A DNA stretch of 63,198 nucleotides from a virus. Of the stretch, positions 7,945 through 17,174 are shown piece by piece. The position numbers and the translations under genes were made by a program. Below the pieces are notes generated by a model, which did not search any database, was not told where the DNA came from, and was given only the letters and a program-made list of their open reading frames with translations. The number at the start of each line of letters is the position of its first letter. Positions within the stretch are counted from its first letter, which is position 1. The stretch covers positions 1-63,198 of the IMG/VR virus record IMGVR_UViG_3300035136_000041; one strand, given 5' to 3'.

Positions 7945-9419
7945 GCATTTCATTCGATCTCATCTCGACGAACCTACGCACTCATGGGGTGTTCACTGAG
8001 TTCTCGAATGCGCGAGCTGTCTCTACCGCTCCGGACATTCCGAGTGTCGCACTGATCATCGGACAACGTTTGGCAGCTGGTACAGTCGCGGCTGAGGTTC
8101 CTATCTCAGTTCCCAGCGCCGCTAAAGGTGAGGAGTATTTCGGTCATGGGTCGATCCTCGCCCATATGATCGATTACTTCAAGGCAGCCAATCCGTATAC
8201 GGAGTTGTGGGCCGTAGCACTCGATGATGATGGCGGCGGGACTGCTGCCACTGGGACGTTTGTGTTTTCCGGCACCGCAACCGATGATGGCGTGGTCTAC
8301 ACGTACATCGGTGGGGAGCGCATCACGACTGCTGTGTCCCTCAATGACGCTGCTGCGACGGTTGGGGCGGCTGTTGTTGCCGACATCACTGCATATGTGG
8401 CCGAGCACAACCTGCCAATTTCCGCGGCCGGCACGTCGACTGTAACGATCACATGCCTCCACAAGGGCACACTTGGAAACTACATCAATCTAGCTCAGAA
8501 TCTGATCCCAGGTGAAGCGTTGCCGGCTGGTATCACTTGCGTCATCACTCAAGTCGGCAGCGTGATTACTGGAGCAACTGATCCTGACGTTGCCGACGCA
8601 ATCACGGCCATCGGTGGATCTTGGTTCCAGACGATCATATCTGCCTACGCCGATGACACCAATCATGACAAACTCGAGGCTATGGCGCTTAGTTGGTGGC
8701 ATCCATATGAGCAAAAGGACACATCGCTATTTATTGGAGCGATTGGAAACCAGGCCGCCCTCACTGCCCTGGGGAATGCGCGCAACAGCCAGTTCACCGT
8801 TCTGATGGGTGGTGGATTGAGCTCGTCTCCGCCGTGGGCTTGGGCGGCAGTGACTGGGGCTGTAGACGCGTATGAGTCTGACCCGGCTCGTCCGAGGCAG
8901 ACTTTGACGCTCACTGGATTGCGTGCTCCAGCGCAGCCTGACATCTTTACGCAGACCGAGCGGAACACTTTGCTCTACGATGGGGTCTCGACGTTTACTG
9001 TGGGTACTGACGGAACGTGCTATATCGAGCGTTTGATCACCACGTACCAGACGAACGCTCTCGGCGTGGTAGACTCGAGTTACCTCAATCAGACTACCAT
9101 GAGGACCTTGGCCGCTTTGAGATACACCTGGAACGCCTGGGTAGCCTTACGCTTCCCGCGAGCCAAGCTTGCTGATGACACAGCCAACGTGCCAACTGGA
9201 CAATCGATTGTCCAACCGAAGACGCTTGTCAGTGAGGCGTTGGCTTGGTTCCGGTGGTGCGAGACCGAAAAAGGTTGGGTTGAGAACTGGGAGCAGTTCA
9301 AGGATGACCTGCTCATCGAGAGAGACTTGACCGACAAAGACAGAGTCAACATGCGCATGTCTCCCGACCTCATGAATCAATTCCGAGTCTTGGCTGGGCA
9401 GATTCAGTATCTACTATAA
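7941..9419 (+). CDS. Contractile tail sheath protein, Mu gpL-like
   Basis: A 492-residue protein. The RTHGVFTEFSNARA start, the central ITAIGGSWFQTIISAYADDTN block and the C-terminal TTYQTNALGVVDSSYLNQTTMRTLAALRYTWNAW and FPRAKLADD motifs are diagnostic of Mu gpL tail sheath. Residues 90-175 hold a more variable outer domain. It shows the phage is a myovirus with a contractile tail. Confidence 0.94.
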   Translation: MSISFDLISTNLRTHGVFTEFSNARAVSTAPDIPSVALIIGQRLAAGTVAAEVPISVPSAAKGEEYFGHGSILAHMIDYFKAANPYTELWAVALDDDGGGTAATGTFVFSGTATDDGVVYTYIGGERITTAVSLNDAAATVGAAVVADITAYVAEHNLPISAAGTSTVTITCLHKGTLGNYINLAQNLIPGEALPAGITCVITQVGSVITGATDPDVADAITAIGGSWFQTIISAYADDTNHDKLEAMALSWWHPYEQKDTSLFIGAIGNQAALTALGNARNSQFTVLMGGGLSSSPPWAWAAVTGAVDAYESDPARPRQTLTLTGLRAPAQPDIFTQTERNTLLYDGVSTFTVGTDGTCYIERLITTYQTNALGVVDSSYLNQTTMRTLAALRYTWNAWVALRFPRAKLADDTANVPTGQSIVQPKTLVSEALAWFRWCETEKGWVENWEQFKDDLLIERDLTDKDRVNMRMSPDLMNQFRVLAGQIQYLL

Positions 9420-9431
9420 GAGGAGAACATC

Positions 9432-9776
9432 ATGGCCGTAACTGGAATCATCAAACTGTACGTCAATGGTAAGTTGCAAAACACCGTTGAAGATCCAGCC
9501 ATTACTTTGGGCGGGAAGAAGCGCGAGATTATCAAAGGACACAAAATCTACGGCCCAAAGGAATCACTAGAGCCGGGGGCGGTCAAATACAAAATCGCCC
9601 ATATGAGCGATACAGACCTCGATGAACTGAGGAATCTGACCGACGCCACGGTGAAATACGAATGCGACACAGGCCCATCGTATTTGATCACTAATGGTTG
9701 CACTACTGAGCTACTTGAGTTAAGTGGTGGCATGGTTGACGTTGAGATCCAAGGCGATCCAGCCGAGGAGGAGTAA
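9432..9776 (+). CDS. Tail tube protein, Mu gpM-like
   Basis: A 114-residue protein directly after the sheath, with a GGAG ribosome site. The GIIKLYVNGKLQ opening and VEIQGDPAEEE end, with the NGCTTELLELSGGMVDVEIQ strand pattern, match Mu gpM tail tube proteins in size and order. It forms the rigid inner tube. Confidence 0.88.
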   Translation: MAVTGIIKLYVNGKLQNTVEDPAITLGGKKREIIKGHKIYGPKESLEPGAVKYKIAHMSDTDLDELRNLTDATVKYECDTGPSYLITNGCTTELLELSGGMVDVEIQGDPAEEE

Positions 9777-9779
9777 CAC

Positions 9780-10136
9780 ATGGTAAGTGAAGCTGAACAA
9801 GCTACCGAGGAACTGCTCGAGTCTCTGAAAGAGAACGAAGCAGTAACTTTGAACGACGATGGCACTCGGACGGTCAAGCTTTCGGTACCGATCCAGATAA
9901 AGCAAGGCAAGGAGCTTGTCGATTGTGACGAGTTGACGTTCAAAGTTCCGCTTGCCAGAGACCTATTGGTTATGGATCAGGAAAAAGGTGTGATGGCGAA
10001 AAGTTTTCGGCTTGCTTGCCAATTGTGCGGCTTGAGTTATGGGAACTTCTTAAGTCTGAATGCCGAAGACTCTTTGCTGTGCGTTAGCGTCGCTCAGGTG
10101 ATGGGAAAAAAATCACGAACTGGAGGGATCTCCTAG
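9780..10136 (+). CDS. Tail assembly chaperone, short form (gp41-like)
   Basis: A 118-residue protein between tube and tape measure, the position of the G/gp41 chaperone. It is acidic at the N-terminus and has a FKVPLARDLLVMDQEKG segment typical of tail-tube-linked chaperones. Near the 3' end lies the slippery sequence G GGA AAA (10103-10109) in the correct phase for -1 frameshifting. It guides tape-measure folding and tail-length assembly. Confidence 0.85.
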   Translation: MVSEAEQATEELLESLKENEAVTLNDDGTRTVKLSVPIQIKQGKELVDCDELTFKVPLARDLLVMDQEKGVMAKSFRLACQLCGLSYGNFLSLNAEDSLLCVSVAQVMGKKSRTGGIS

Positions 10137-10258
10137 CAAACCTAGCCTACATATTCCACTTTCAGCCAAGTGAGCTATGGAGAATGACGACTGACGAGCT
10201 CCTTTTCTGGGATGATGCCGTAGGGAGAATTTCGGATAGGTTGAAGCGTGGCAAGTGA
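9780..10258 (+). CDS. Tail assembly chaperone, -1 frameshift extension (GT/gp42-like)
   Basis: A -1 shift at GGGAAAA (10103-10109) opens a frame to the TGA at 10256-10258. It adds about 49 residues (NWRDLLANLAYIFHF, then PSELWRMTTDELLFW, DRLKRGK) and gives a fusion of about 159 residues. The extension has the Trp-rich helical look of Mu-like gp42 and of lambda T. It has no ribosome site of its own and its end overlaps the tape-measure start. Inferred from sequence phase and conserved gene order. Confidence 0.85.
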
Positions 10259-12338
10259 TCTCAACATAAGTCTTGTCATCCGTGCTATCGACCGCGCTAC
10301 CGCACCGATGCGGAAGATCACCAACAACTTCGAAGCTATAATGCGGGCCCAGACCAGAGCGCAAAGACTGTTTGATCGGGCAGCAAGCATGCGACAAGCA
10401 GCGGCTGGTGTGGAGAGGTTCGCTCGTGGTGCTCGTGGTATTATTGCTGGTCCAATACAGAGCTACGAGGATTTCGGTCACACAATAGCTAGGGCTGGTG
10501 GACTTGCAAGAGTAAGTGGCGAGCATCTCAAAGTTCTGCATGACGAGGCTTTGAGGCTGGGCTCGACAGTTGGTGAATTTTCTGCTAAGCAGGCCGCCGA
10601 AGGGATGGCAGAGTTTGGTATTGCTGGGTATAACGTCGCAGAGATAATGGGTGCCCTACCAACGACGCTTGATCTATCGTCAGCCGCAGGAATAGAATTG
10701 TCAGAGACTGTTGGAGTTATGACGGGGATAATGGGCGCGTTCAATCTTGATGCTACCAGAGCAACAGATGTTGCTGACATACTTACAGCAACATTCACCG
10801 GGTCAAAGACCACTCTACAATCTCTTGGTGAAACAATATCGTATGCTGGTGCAAACTTCGCTGAGCTTGGTGTTGACATTAAGACGGCCGCCGCCATGGC
10901 TGGTTTGCTTGGCAATGCTTCAATAGAAGGGAGCAGAGCTGGTACTGCAATGAATGCGGTATTAGCCAGGCTGACAGCCCCACGCAGAATGGGGTTGAAA
11001 GTGATGGAGAGTATTGGTCTTGGAAGAAAAGACATAGAGGACTCTACTGGCAAGCTACGCGAACCAATGAGGATACTTGCGACGATAGCAGAACGTACTG
11101 AGAAAATGACTGCCGTTGAGAGAAAGGGGGCTCTTACTCGTTTGTTCGGCATGGAGGCGGGTCCAGCAGTTGCTGTTCTAATGGCAAAGAACGGCTCTGA
11201 GAAGATGCTTGAGCTTGCCGATGCGATCGAGAAATCAAGGGGGCGTACGACAGAGCTTGCAAACACAATGCGTGGTACTGGAAGGGGCGCAACGCAACAG
11301 CTCACCAGCGCAATCGACACATTCAAAATTGTTGTCGGTGAAACTACAGACAGCGTACTGAGGCCTCTTAAGCTTATGCTTGCAGACATAATTGGTAGAA
11401 TAACAGGATGGGCGAAAGAACATCCAAACCTAACTACAGCCATCATGATAACTGTTGGTGCAGTTGCAGCTTTAGCCAGCGTCGGGGCTGGTTTGATCTA
11501 TACCATGGTGGCCATGACGAGTGTCATGGCTGTCTCCCAATATGGTATAGGTGGATTCAAGACAGGACTGCAATTACTGCGTGCAGGACTTGAAGCTACA
11601 GCTTTGCGGATGGAAGCACTCACAGCACAGACGATGGTACTTGATTCAGAAGTTCTTCCGGCCCGTAGAGGCATAGTTGCACTCTCGCGAACGATAGTAA
11701 GATCTGCTGTGCCTGCAGCAATCGCATGGGCCGGAGCTCTCTGGCCAGTGCTTGTTGTGATTGCCGCAGTTGCCGCTGTAAGTGCAGCGGTATATTTCGC
11801 CGTCAAGTATTGGGATGAGTTGACAGCTATCTGGGAGAGGTTCAAAAACGCAAGTCTTGCAACAAAGATAGTAATTGTCGCACTGCTGGCGCCTTTCTTG
11901 GCGTTGGCTAGCCCTATACTAGCCATAGCGTTTTTGGCTAAGAAGGTCATCGATAACTGGCAACCGATAAAGGACTTCTTCTCCACTCTGTGGGATACTA
12001 TTACTGGAGGAATCAATAAAGCGATGGCAGCTCTAGAGAGTTTCGAGTTGCCAGCACCTCTACAAGCCATACTTGATTTCCATCTCAAGGTTGGCAGAGG
12101 AATAGAAAACATAGGTAAAGAGATTGGATTTGTTGCTGCCGGAGGAGCAGCAGGGGCAACAAATCTTAAGACTAGCGAATTCTTAGAACGTACTGAGGGA
12201 ACATCGAGTCTGAACAGTAATGTCAATCTCAAGATCGAGTTTGATGATCGTGGCAGACCATTCGTCCGTGGAGCCGAGGCAGATCGCGGTGTTGATCTTG
12301 AAGCAGTCTATAACGGATATGCTCTTGGTGGTGCGTGA
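10248..12338 (+). CDS. Tail tape measure protein
   Basis: A 696-residue protein starting at GTG 10248 and overlapping the frameshift product. It has the TP901-type tape-measure core (GEFSAKQAAEGMAEF, SIEGSRAGTAMNAVLARL, ALTRLFGMEAGPAV), then hydrophobic segments at about 400-430 and 490-520 and another near 545-575, and ends in a disordered tail. It sets tail length and is ejected into the host envelope. Codons are more A/T-rich than in the sheath gene. Confidence 0.92.
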   Translation: MASDLNISLVIRAIDRATAPMRKITNNFEAIMRAQTRAQRLFDRAASMRQAAAGVERFARGARGIIAGPIQSYEDFGHTIARAGGLARVSGEHLKVLHDEALRLGSTVGEFSAKQAAEGMAEFGIAGYNVAEIMGALPTTLDLSSAAGIELSETVGVMTGIMGAFNLDATRATDVADILTATFTGSKTTLQSLGETISYAGANFAELGVDIKTAAAMAGLLGNASIEGSRAGTAMNAVLARLTAPRRMGLKVMESIGLGRKDIEDSTGKLREPMRILATIAERTEKMTAVERKGALTRLFGMEAGPAVAVLMAKNGSEKMLELADAIEKSRGRTTELANTMRGTGRGATQQLTSAIDTFKIVVGETTDSVLRPLKLMLADIIGRITGWAKEHPNLTTAIMITVGAVAALASVGAGLIYTMVAMTSVMAVSQYGIGGFKTGLQLLRAGLEATALRMEALTAQTMVLDSEVLPARRGIVALSRTIVRSAVPAAIAWAGALWPVLVVIAAVAAVSAAVYFAVKYWDELTAIWERFKNASLATKIVIVALLAPFLALASPILAIAFLAKKVIDNWQPIKDFFSTLWDTITGGINKAMAALESFELPAPLQAILDFHLKVGRGIENIGKEIGFVAAGGAAGATNLKTSEFLERTEGTSSLNSNVNLKIEFDDRGRPFVRGAEADRGVDLEAVYNGYALGGA

Positions 12339-13651
12339 TGGGCTGGCGAGAACGATTACAGCTTGATGGATCTGCCTCATTCCGTGGGGTAGAATTCGAG
12401 GTATCGTCGTCTGTTGGTGAATTCGGTAGGCGAACTATAATCCATAGATATCCTGGGAGGGACGACGTAGGCGCAGAAGATCTTGGTCGTCAGCCTCGCA
12501 CATTTCCTCTCGAAGCATTTGTGCTCGGCGATGACTATATGACCAAGCGCGACGAGCTCCGTGAGGCTTTCGAGACTAAGGGGCCAGGAGATCTTGTCCA
12601 TCCGTATTGGGGTAAGATTAGAGTTGTCGTAGATGGTAAAGTCAGGATAAGCGAGACGCCACGCGATGGTGGCATGGCCCGCTTGTCAATGACGATGGTG
12701 CAGATTAGTGACACGCTCTCGCCGACAGTTGAGCCAGATACACAGGCTGCGGTCGAAGAAGCATGTGATGAATTGAACACAGCTCTGGCTGAAGAATTTG
12801 ATGACAACTTTTCTGTGATAGGGTACGTGGCTGACGTGTTGACTGCCGCAGTAAATCTTGTGAATGCTGTAGCGTCTGACATCAATAGCGTCAAAGGTTA
12901 CGTCAATTCTGCCATGGCTATCGCCGACTCAATCGGGGCCGCGATAGATTCCGTTACGGATGCGATATCTGATTTGATTTTACTGCCTGGACAGTTGGCA
13001 TCTGAGTTGAAGGATGTCTTCAACGGCATCATGGATTCGATTGCGTCGATAGGTGACGCATGGAACAGCTACTTTGGAGATGATGAGACTCCTGGAACAG
13101 TTGCTGGTACACCGTCTACTTCAGCAATATCAGGTACCGTAGCAAGTGGCGATGCTAGAGTAGACTTGGCCATGAGGACATTCAGGGATCTGTCGGCGTT
13201 CGGTGATGACCTCGACGATGTGCCCACGACAACTACGCAGAGAGAACAAGAGTCAAACAACCAGACTGCATTTGTCCAATTCATCAAAGCTACGGCCACC
13301 GTGGAGGCATGCCGAGCAATTGCAGCCATGCCATTCACATCAGCTAGCAAAGCGGATGAGGTTAGAGACGAGCTGTGTGATGCCTTGGATGTCCTCGCTG
13401 ACTCATCGACTGACCTGACCTATGGGCTATTGGTAGATTTACGTGCGGCACTTGCTTTCCATCTGTCTCAGATTACGGCAGACCTACCAAGCGTGGTCGA
13501 GTATACTCCGGCCACCACGCTACCAGCGTTGGTGATCGCTCAATATCTCTATGGGGACGCAACTCGAGAGCAAGAGATTATAGATCGCAACAACGTACGC
13601 AATCCTTGTCGTGTGCCTGGCGGTGAAGTCTTGGAGGTCTTAAGCGAATGA
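12338..13651 (+). CDS. gp43-like baseplate protein (DNA circularisation N-terminal domain)
   Basis: A 437-residue protein; ATG 12338 overlaps the tape-measure TGA, with an alternative GTG three bases earlier. Residues 1-95 are the DNA circularisation protein N-terminal domain (FRGVEFEVSSSVGEFGRRTIIHRYPGRD, then LVHPYWGKIRV). The rest is long alpha-helical. Mu gp43 is a tail/baseplate hub component; the family name is historical. Confidence 0.86.
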   Translation: MGWRERLQLDGSASFRGVEFEVSSSVGEFGRRTIIHRYPGRDDVGAEDLGRQPRTFPLEAFVLGDDYMTKRDELREAFETKGPGDLVHPYWGKIRVVVDGKVRISETPRDGGMARLSMTMVQISDTLSPTVEPDTQAAVEEACDELNTALAEEFDDNFSVIGYVADVLTAAVNLVNAVASDINSVKGYVNSAMAIADSIGAAIDSVTDAISDLILLPGQLASELKDVFNGIMDSIASIGDAWNSYFGDDETPGTVAGTPSTSAISGTVASGDARVDLAMRTFRDLSAFGDDLDDVPTTTTQREQESNNQTAFVQFIKATATVEACRAIAAMPFTSASKADEVRDELCDALDVLADSSTDLTYGLLVDLRAALAFHLSQITADLPSVVEYTPATTLPALVIAQYLYGDATREQEIIDRNNVRNPCRVPGGEVLEVLSE

Positions 13652-14694
13652 GTGAAGGACTCCAATTGCACGTCAATGGCTGGAGGTATGGCGGTTGGCA
13701 GACTCAGCGCATCACTCGCTCGATTGAGCAGTTAGCTCACAGTTTCTCCGTGACGTTCACAGATCGCTGGGGGTCCAAAGAGGATATACCAATAGAAGCT
13801 GGTGACTCTGTATCGATATCTTATGATGATGAATGGATTACAGATGGTTGGGTAGATGAAGACACATCAGACTATAGTTACGATGAGTATACGTTGTCAT
13901 TTACTGGCCGTTCTCGCACATGTGACTTAGTCGACTGTGCCGCGATTCATCGTGGCGGGCAATGGAAGGGGCAGGGGTTGTTGAAAATAGCCAAGGACTT
14001 GTGCAACCCATTTGGCATAGAAGTCACAACGAATGTCGATCTTGGCAAGGTATTCACCCCAAAGTTTACGTTGAATGATGGTGAGTCAGTATTTCAGGCC
14101 ATCTCTAGAGCAGCAACGATGCGCGGTGTGCTCCCATTAACCAAAGCAGATGGTAATCTAATATTTGATCGTGTAGGTAGAGCAAAAGTAGCGACTAAGC
14201 TTGAATTCGGAAAGAATATTCTTCGTGGTAAATGTCGACATGATTGGCGAGAGAGATTCTCTAACTATATAGTTAAGGCGCAAACGCAAGGTACCGATAC
14301 AACATTCGGTACGTCTGCTACACAATTAAAAAGAACTGCATCTGATGAAGGATGCACAAGATACCGCCCAACTATAATACAAGCTGATAACGAGGATAGC
14401 GGATCTGAGTTACAGAAAAGGGCATATTGGGAAAGAAATGTACGGATAGGCAGAGCGAAATGGCTGACATATACCGTGCAGGGTTGGACCCACCGCGATG
14501 GGTTATGGGAGCCAAATACGTTGGTATGGGTGACTGACAAAATCGAGCGAATCGACTGTGAACTGCTTATTGTTGAAGCAACCATGACTAAAACTGAGGA
14601 TGAAGGATCTTTGACTACACTGTCTCTTACATTACCAAAAGCTTTCGATGTTCAGCCAGTACCTCCACAAGAGGAAGTTAGAGGTAGATGGTAA
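13648..14694 (+). CDS. Baseplate hub protein, Mu gp44-like
   Basis: A 348-residue protein with an ATGA overlap. It belongs to the Mu gpP/gp44 (T4 gp27-like) baseplate hub family: GWRYGGWQTQRITRSIEQLAHSF, ISYDDEWITDGWVDEDTSDYS, the RTCDLVDCAAIH strand, and YTVQGWTHRDGLWEPNTLVWV. It forms the ring that carries the spike. Confidence 0.9.
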   Translation: MSEGLQLHVNGWRYGGWQTQRITRSIEQLAHSFSVTFTDRWGSKEDIPIEAGDSVSISYDDEWITDGWVDEDTSDYSYDEYTLSFTGRSRTCDLVDCAAIHRGGQWKGQGLLKIAKDLCNPFGIEVTTNVDLGKVFTPKFTLNDGESVFQAISRAATMRGVLPLTKADGNLIFDRVGRAKVATKLEFGKNILRGKCRHDWRERFSNYIVKAQTQGTDTTFGTSATQLKRTASDEGCTRYRPTIIQADNEDSGSELQKRAYWERNVRIGRAKWLTYTVQGWTHRDGLWEPNTLVWVTDKIERIDCELLIVEATMTKTEDEGSLTTLSLTLPKAFDVQPVPPQEEVRGRW

Positions 14695-15254
14695 TGCCAA
14701 GCTTAGCCGACACGTTAGCGAGAAGAGTTGTAGCTCCTGTGATTCGGCAGGTTAGGCTGCTCATCTCTCGTGGCGTGGTCGAGCTCGTGAACGACAGCTT
14801 GAAATGCCAGGGCCTACAGGTATCGTTGCTGGCCGATGAGTTGCGCGACAATGTCGAGCGTTTCGAAGACTATGGCATGACGTCACATCCTTTCATCGGG
14901 GCAGAGGTCCTATATCTATCGGTTGGTGGAAACCGGTCGCTTGGCGTGGCAGTACGCGTGCTAGACAGAAGATACCGACCGAAGAGCATGGGCGAGGGTG
15001 ATGTCTGCCTATTCACAGATAAGGGTGAACGAGTCTACATCGAGTCTTCTAGCGACATCGTGAACCTCGGAGCGAAGAGCGCTTCTGATTTTGTTGCCAA
15101 AGCCTCTATTGTCGACAGCCGTTTGGACGCGTTGGAGAGTTTTGCCGCGAGCCATACTCATGGTGGAGTAACTGCAGGTGCAGCATTTACCGCTACAGCT
15201 GTTGGGGCACCATCAGGATCAAGTACCGCCGCGTCGAAGGTTAAGGCAACCTGA
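14694..15254 (+). CDS. Baseplate spike, Mu gp45-like
   Basis: About 186 residues. ATG 14694 overlaps the gp44 stop (TAATG), with an in-frame ATG six bases earlier. RRVVAPVIRQVRLLISRGVVELV, the OB-fold centre and the EDYGMTSHP segment match Mu gp45. Near the C-terminus ASHTHGG carries the HxH motif that binds iron at the needle tip in Mu gp45 and P2 gpV. It pierces the outer membrane on tail contraction. Confidence 0.9.
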   Translation: MPSLADTLARRVVAPVIRQVRLLISRGVVELVNDSLKCQGLQVSLLADELRDNVERFEDYGMTSHPFIGAEVLYLSVGGNRSLGVAVRVLDRRYRPKSMGEGDVCLFTDKGERVYIESSSDIVNLGAKSASDFVAKASIVDSRLDALESFAASHTHGGVTAGAAFTATAVGAPSGSSTAASKVKAT

Positions 15255-15703
15255 TGCTCCAGATGATTTGGGATAACTACGGTCAGACCGTAGATCTACA
15301 GCGGGATGGCAATTTCGTTTCGAACGAGCTGCTCTATACAGCGGTCATGATTTCCTTGTTCAGCCGACGCCGAGCGAATGACGATGATGTACTTCCAACA
15401 CAGAGTCCCAACCGTGGCGGGTGGTGGGCCGATGCCTATGCTGAGGTAGATGGAGACAAGATAGGCTCCAGGTTGTGGTTACTTAACAGGTCGACGCTCA
15501 ATCAAAGCACGCTGAATCTTGCTAGAGAATATGCACTCGAGGCTTTACAATGGATGGTGGATGATGGTATAGCATCATCTGTGGATGTATCTGCGTCCAT
15601 GCTTGGACAGGAGATCCTTGTGTTGACTGTCAATATAACTAGGCCTACCAAGCCAGCCACCAAATGGTCGGGTATTTGGGAAGCCCACATGGAGCAGCTC
15701 TGA
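15254..15703 (+). CDS. Baseplate wedge protein, Mu gp46-like
   Basis: A 149-residue protein. SLFSRRRANDDDVLPTQSPNRGGWWAD and the helical ALEALQWMVDDGIASSVDV block match the Mu gp46 / T4 gp25-like wedge family. Translationally coupled to gp45 and gp47 by overlapping starts. Confidence 0.88.
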   Translation: MLQMIWDNYGQTVDLQRDGNFVSNELLYTAVMISLFSRRRANDDDVLPTQSPNRGGWWADAYAEVDGDKIGSRLWLLNRSTLNQSTLNLAREYALEALQWMVDDGIASSVDVSASMLGQEILVLTVNITRPTKPATKWSGIWEAHMEQL

Positions 15704-16758
15704 TGCCAGTTACGCGGCCGACATTACCAACTCTGCTGGCGCGAGCTCGTAGCGATATCCAGACGCGACTTGATGGTGCTGTGGCCTCGCTGAGACGCAC
15801 GTTTGAATCTGTGATCTGCAAAGTAGTCCAGGGCGCAGCTCACGAGCTGTATGGGCATCAAGTGTGGATATCAAGGCAGATGATTCCCGATACTGCCGAA
15901 GCAGAGCTGATGTCGCGATGGGCATCCATCTTCAACATCTATCGATCATCTGCTACAAAAGCAAGTGGCACCGTGGACATTACTGGATCGAATGGTAGCA
16001 CATGTCCAGATGCCACAGAATGGCAGACAAATGATGGCACTATTTACATCCAGGACGGAGATGCAACGATTGCCGGTGGAGGGGCGACCATCACGGTCGA
16101 GGCTGAAGTAGCCGGTGCTGATGGCAATCAGGATGTAGGAGCAACGTTATCTCTCGTATCACCTGTTGCCGGCATTGACTCAGATGGCACCGTCAGCGGT
16201 AGTGGATTGACTGGCGGAATCGATGAAGAGTCTGATGCCTCCCTGTTAGCCCAGCTGCTCAGTAGATTGCGCAACCCTCCGAGTGGGGGTGGCCCTGGAG
16301 ACTACGAGAATTGGGCTCTCGAGGTGGCCGGTGTAACGAGGGCCTGGCAAATCCCCAACGGTGATGGCCTCGGCACGGTCGTCCTATACTTTGTCATGGA
16401 TGACAAGGTTGGTACCATCATCCCGGATGCTGGCGAGGTCAGTAACGTCCAGGATTACCTTGATAGCGTCGCCCCAGTGACCGCCGATGTGCATGTTTAC
16501 GCTCCAAGTGCAGTAGCTGTTGATTTCACGATATCGGTAACTCCGGACACACCTGCAATTCGTGCAGCTATTGAAGCAGAGCTTGAAGACTATATCACAA
16601 CTAATGCTACGGCAGATGGAACAGCAATATTCTATCTATCACAGCTGAACGAAAGAATCTCCTTGGCTACTGGTGAAATCGATCATACCATGACTGTTCC
16701 GGCTGTGGCTCCAACATTTGCTGTCGGCGAGATTGCGATTATGGGTACAGTGACTTGA
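15703..16758 (+). CDS. Baseplate J-like protein, Mu gp47-like
   Basis: A 351-residue protein beginning MPVTRPTLPTLLARARSD at the ATG overlapping the gp46 stop. It has the baseplate J pattern: GAAHELYGHQVWISRQMIPDTAE, the repeated beta domain with GSTCPDATEWQT, and LLARLRNPPSGG-type LLSRLRNPPSGGGPGDYENWAL. It is the major wedge protein that links baseplate to fibres. Confidence 0.92.
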   Translation: MPVTRPTLPTLLARARSDIQTRLDGAVASLRRTFESVICKVVQGAAHELYGHQVWISRQMIPDTAEAELMSRWASIFNIYRSSATKASGTVDITGSNGSTCPDATEWQTNDGTIYIQDGDATIAGGGATITVEAEVAGADGNQDVGATLSLVSPVAGIDSDGTVSGSGLTGGIDEESDASLLAQLLSRLRNPPSGGGPGDYENWALEVAGVTRAWQIPNGDGLGTVVLYFVMDDKVGTIIPDAGEVSNVQDYLDSVAPVTADVHVYAPSAVAVDFTISVTPDTPAIRAAIEAELEDYITTNATADGTAIFYLSQLNERISLATGEIDHTMTVPAVAPTFAVGEIAIMGTVT

Positions 16759-16765
16759 GGCTAAC

Positions 16766-17173
16766 ATGAGTGGACTGACAGACCTCGCTGAGCAAGCCGC
16801 CCTTGGAGTATTACTGCCAAACGGCATCGATGTGTGGATTGGCTTCTTCACAGAGCTGCCACCAACCAACGACGGTACTGGTGGCACCGAAGCTAGTGGG
16901 TCAGGATATGCCAGGAAAGAACACCAAGCATGGATCAACACAGCGTTTGGAGATATTACATACCGTGTCAACAATGGGGCGATCGAATTCGACGCGCTAA
17001 CAGCCGATCTTGAAGATATCGTTGGGTGGGGTATTTGGGACGCATTGGTAGCTGGCACATTGATTGCGTTCGGCCCAATCCTCGACGTAGCTGGGAATGA
17101 GATTACCAAAACATTCACGAACGGTAATCAACCTAGGTTTATTGATCAGGAATTGAAGATCGGGTTGGGCTGA
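16766..17173 (+). CDS. Small virion-associated beta protein between gp47 and gp48
   Basis: A 135-residue protein. The GYARKEHQAWI, GAIEFDALTADLEDIVGWGIWDA and PRFIDQELKIGLG motifs belong to a widespread phage family of short beta-rich tail-fibre-associated proteins. Mu has no gene at this position. It could be an adaptor between wedge and fibre. Family recognised by pattern; function inferred. Confidence 0.65.
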   Translation: MSGLTDLAEQAALGVLLPNGIDVWIGFFTELPPTNDGTGGTEASGSGYARKEHQAWINTAFGDITYRVNNGAIEFDALTADLEDIVGWGIWDALVAGTLIAFGPILDVAGNEITKTFTNGNQPRFIDQELKIGLG

Positions 17174-17174
17174 A

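Noticed and set aside
10478-11446. 322-residue minus-strand frame in the tape-measure gene
   Set aside because: Antisense shadow; composition follows the tape-measure codons and gene order leaves no room for it.
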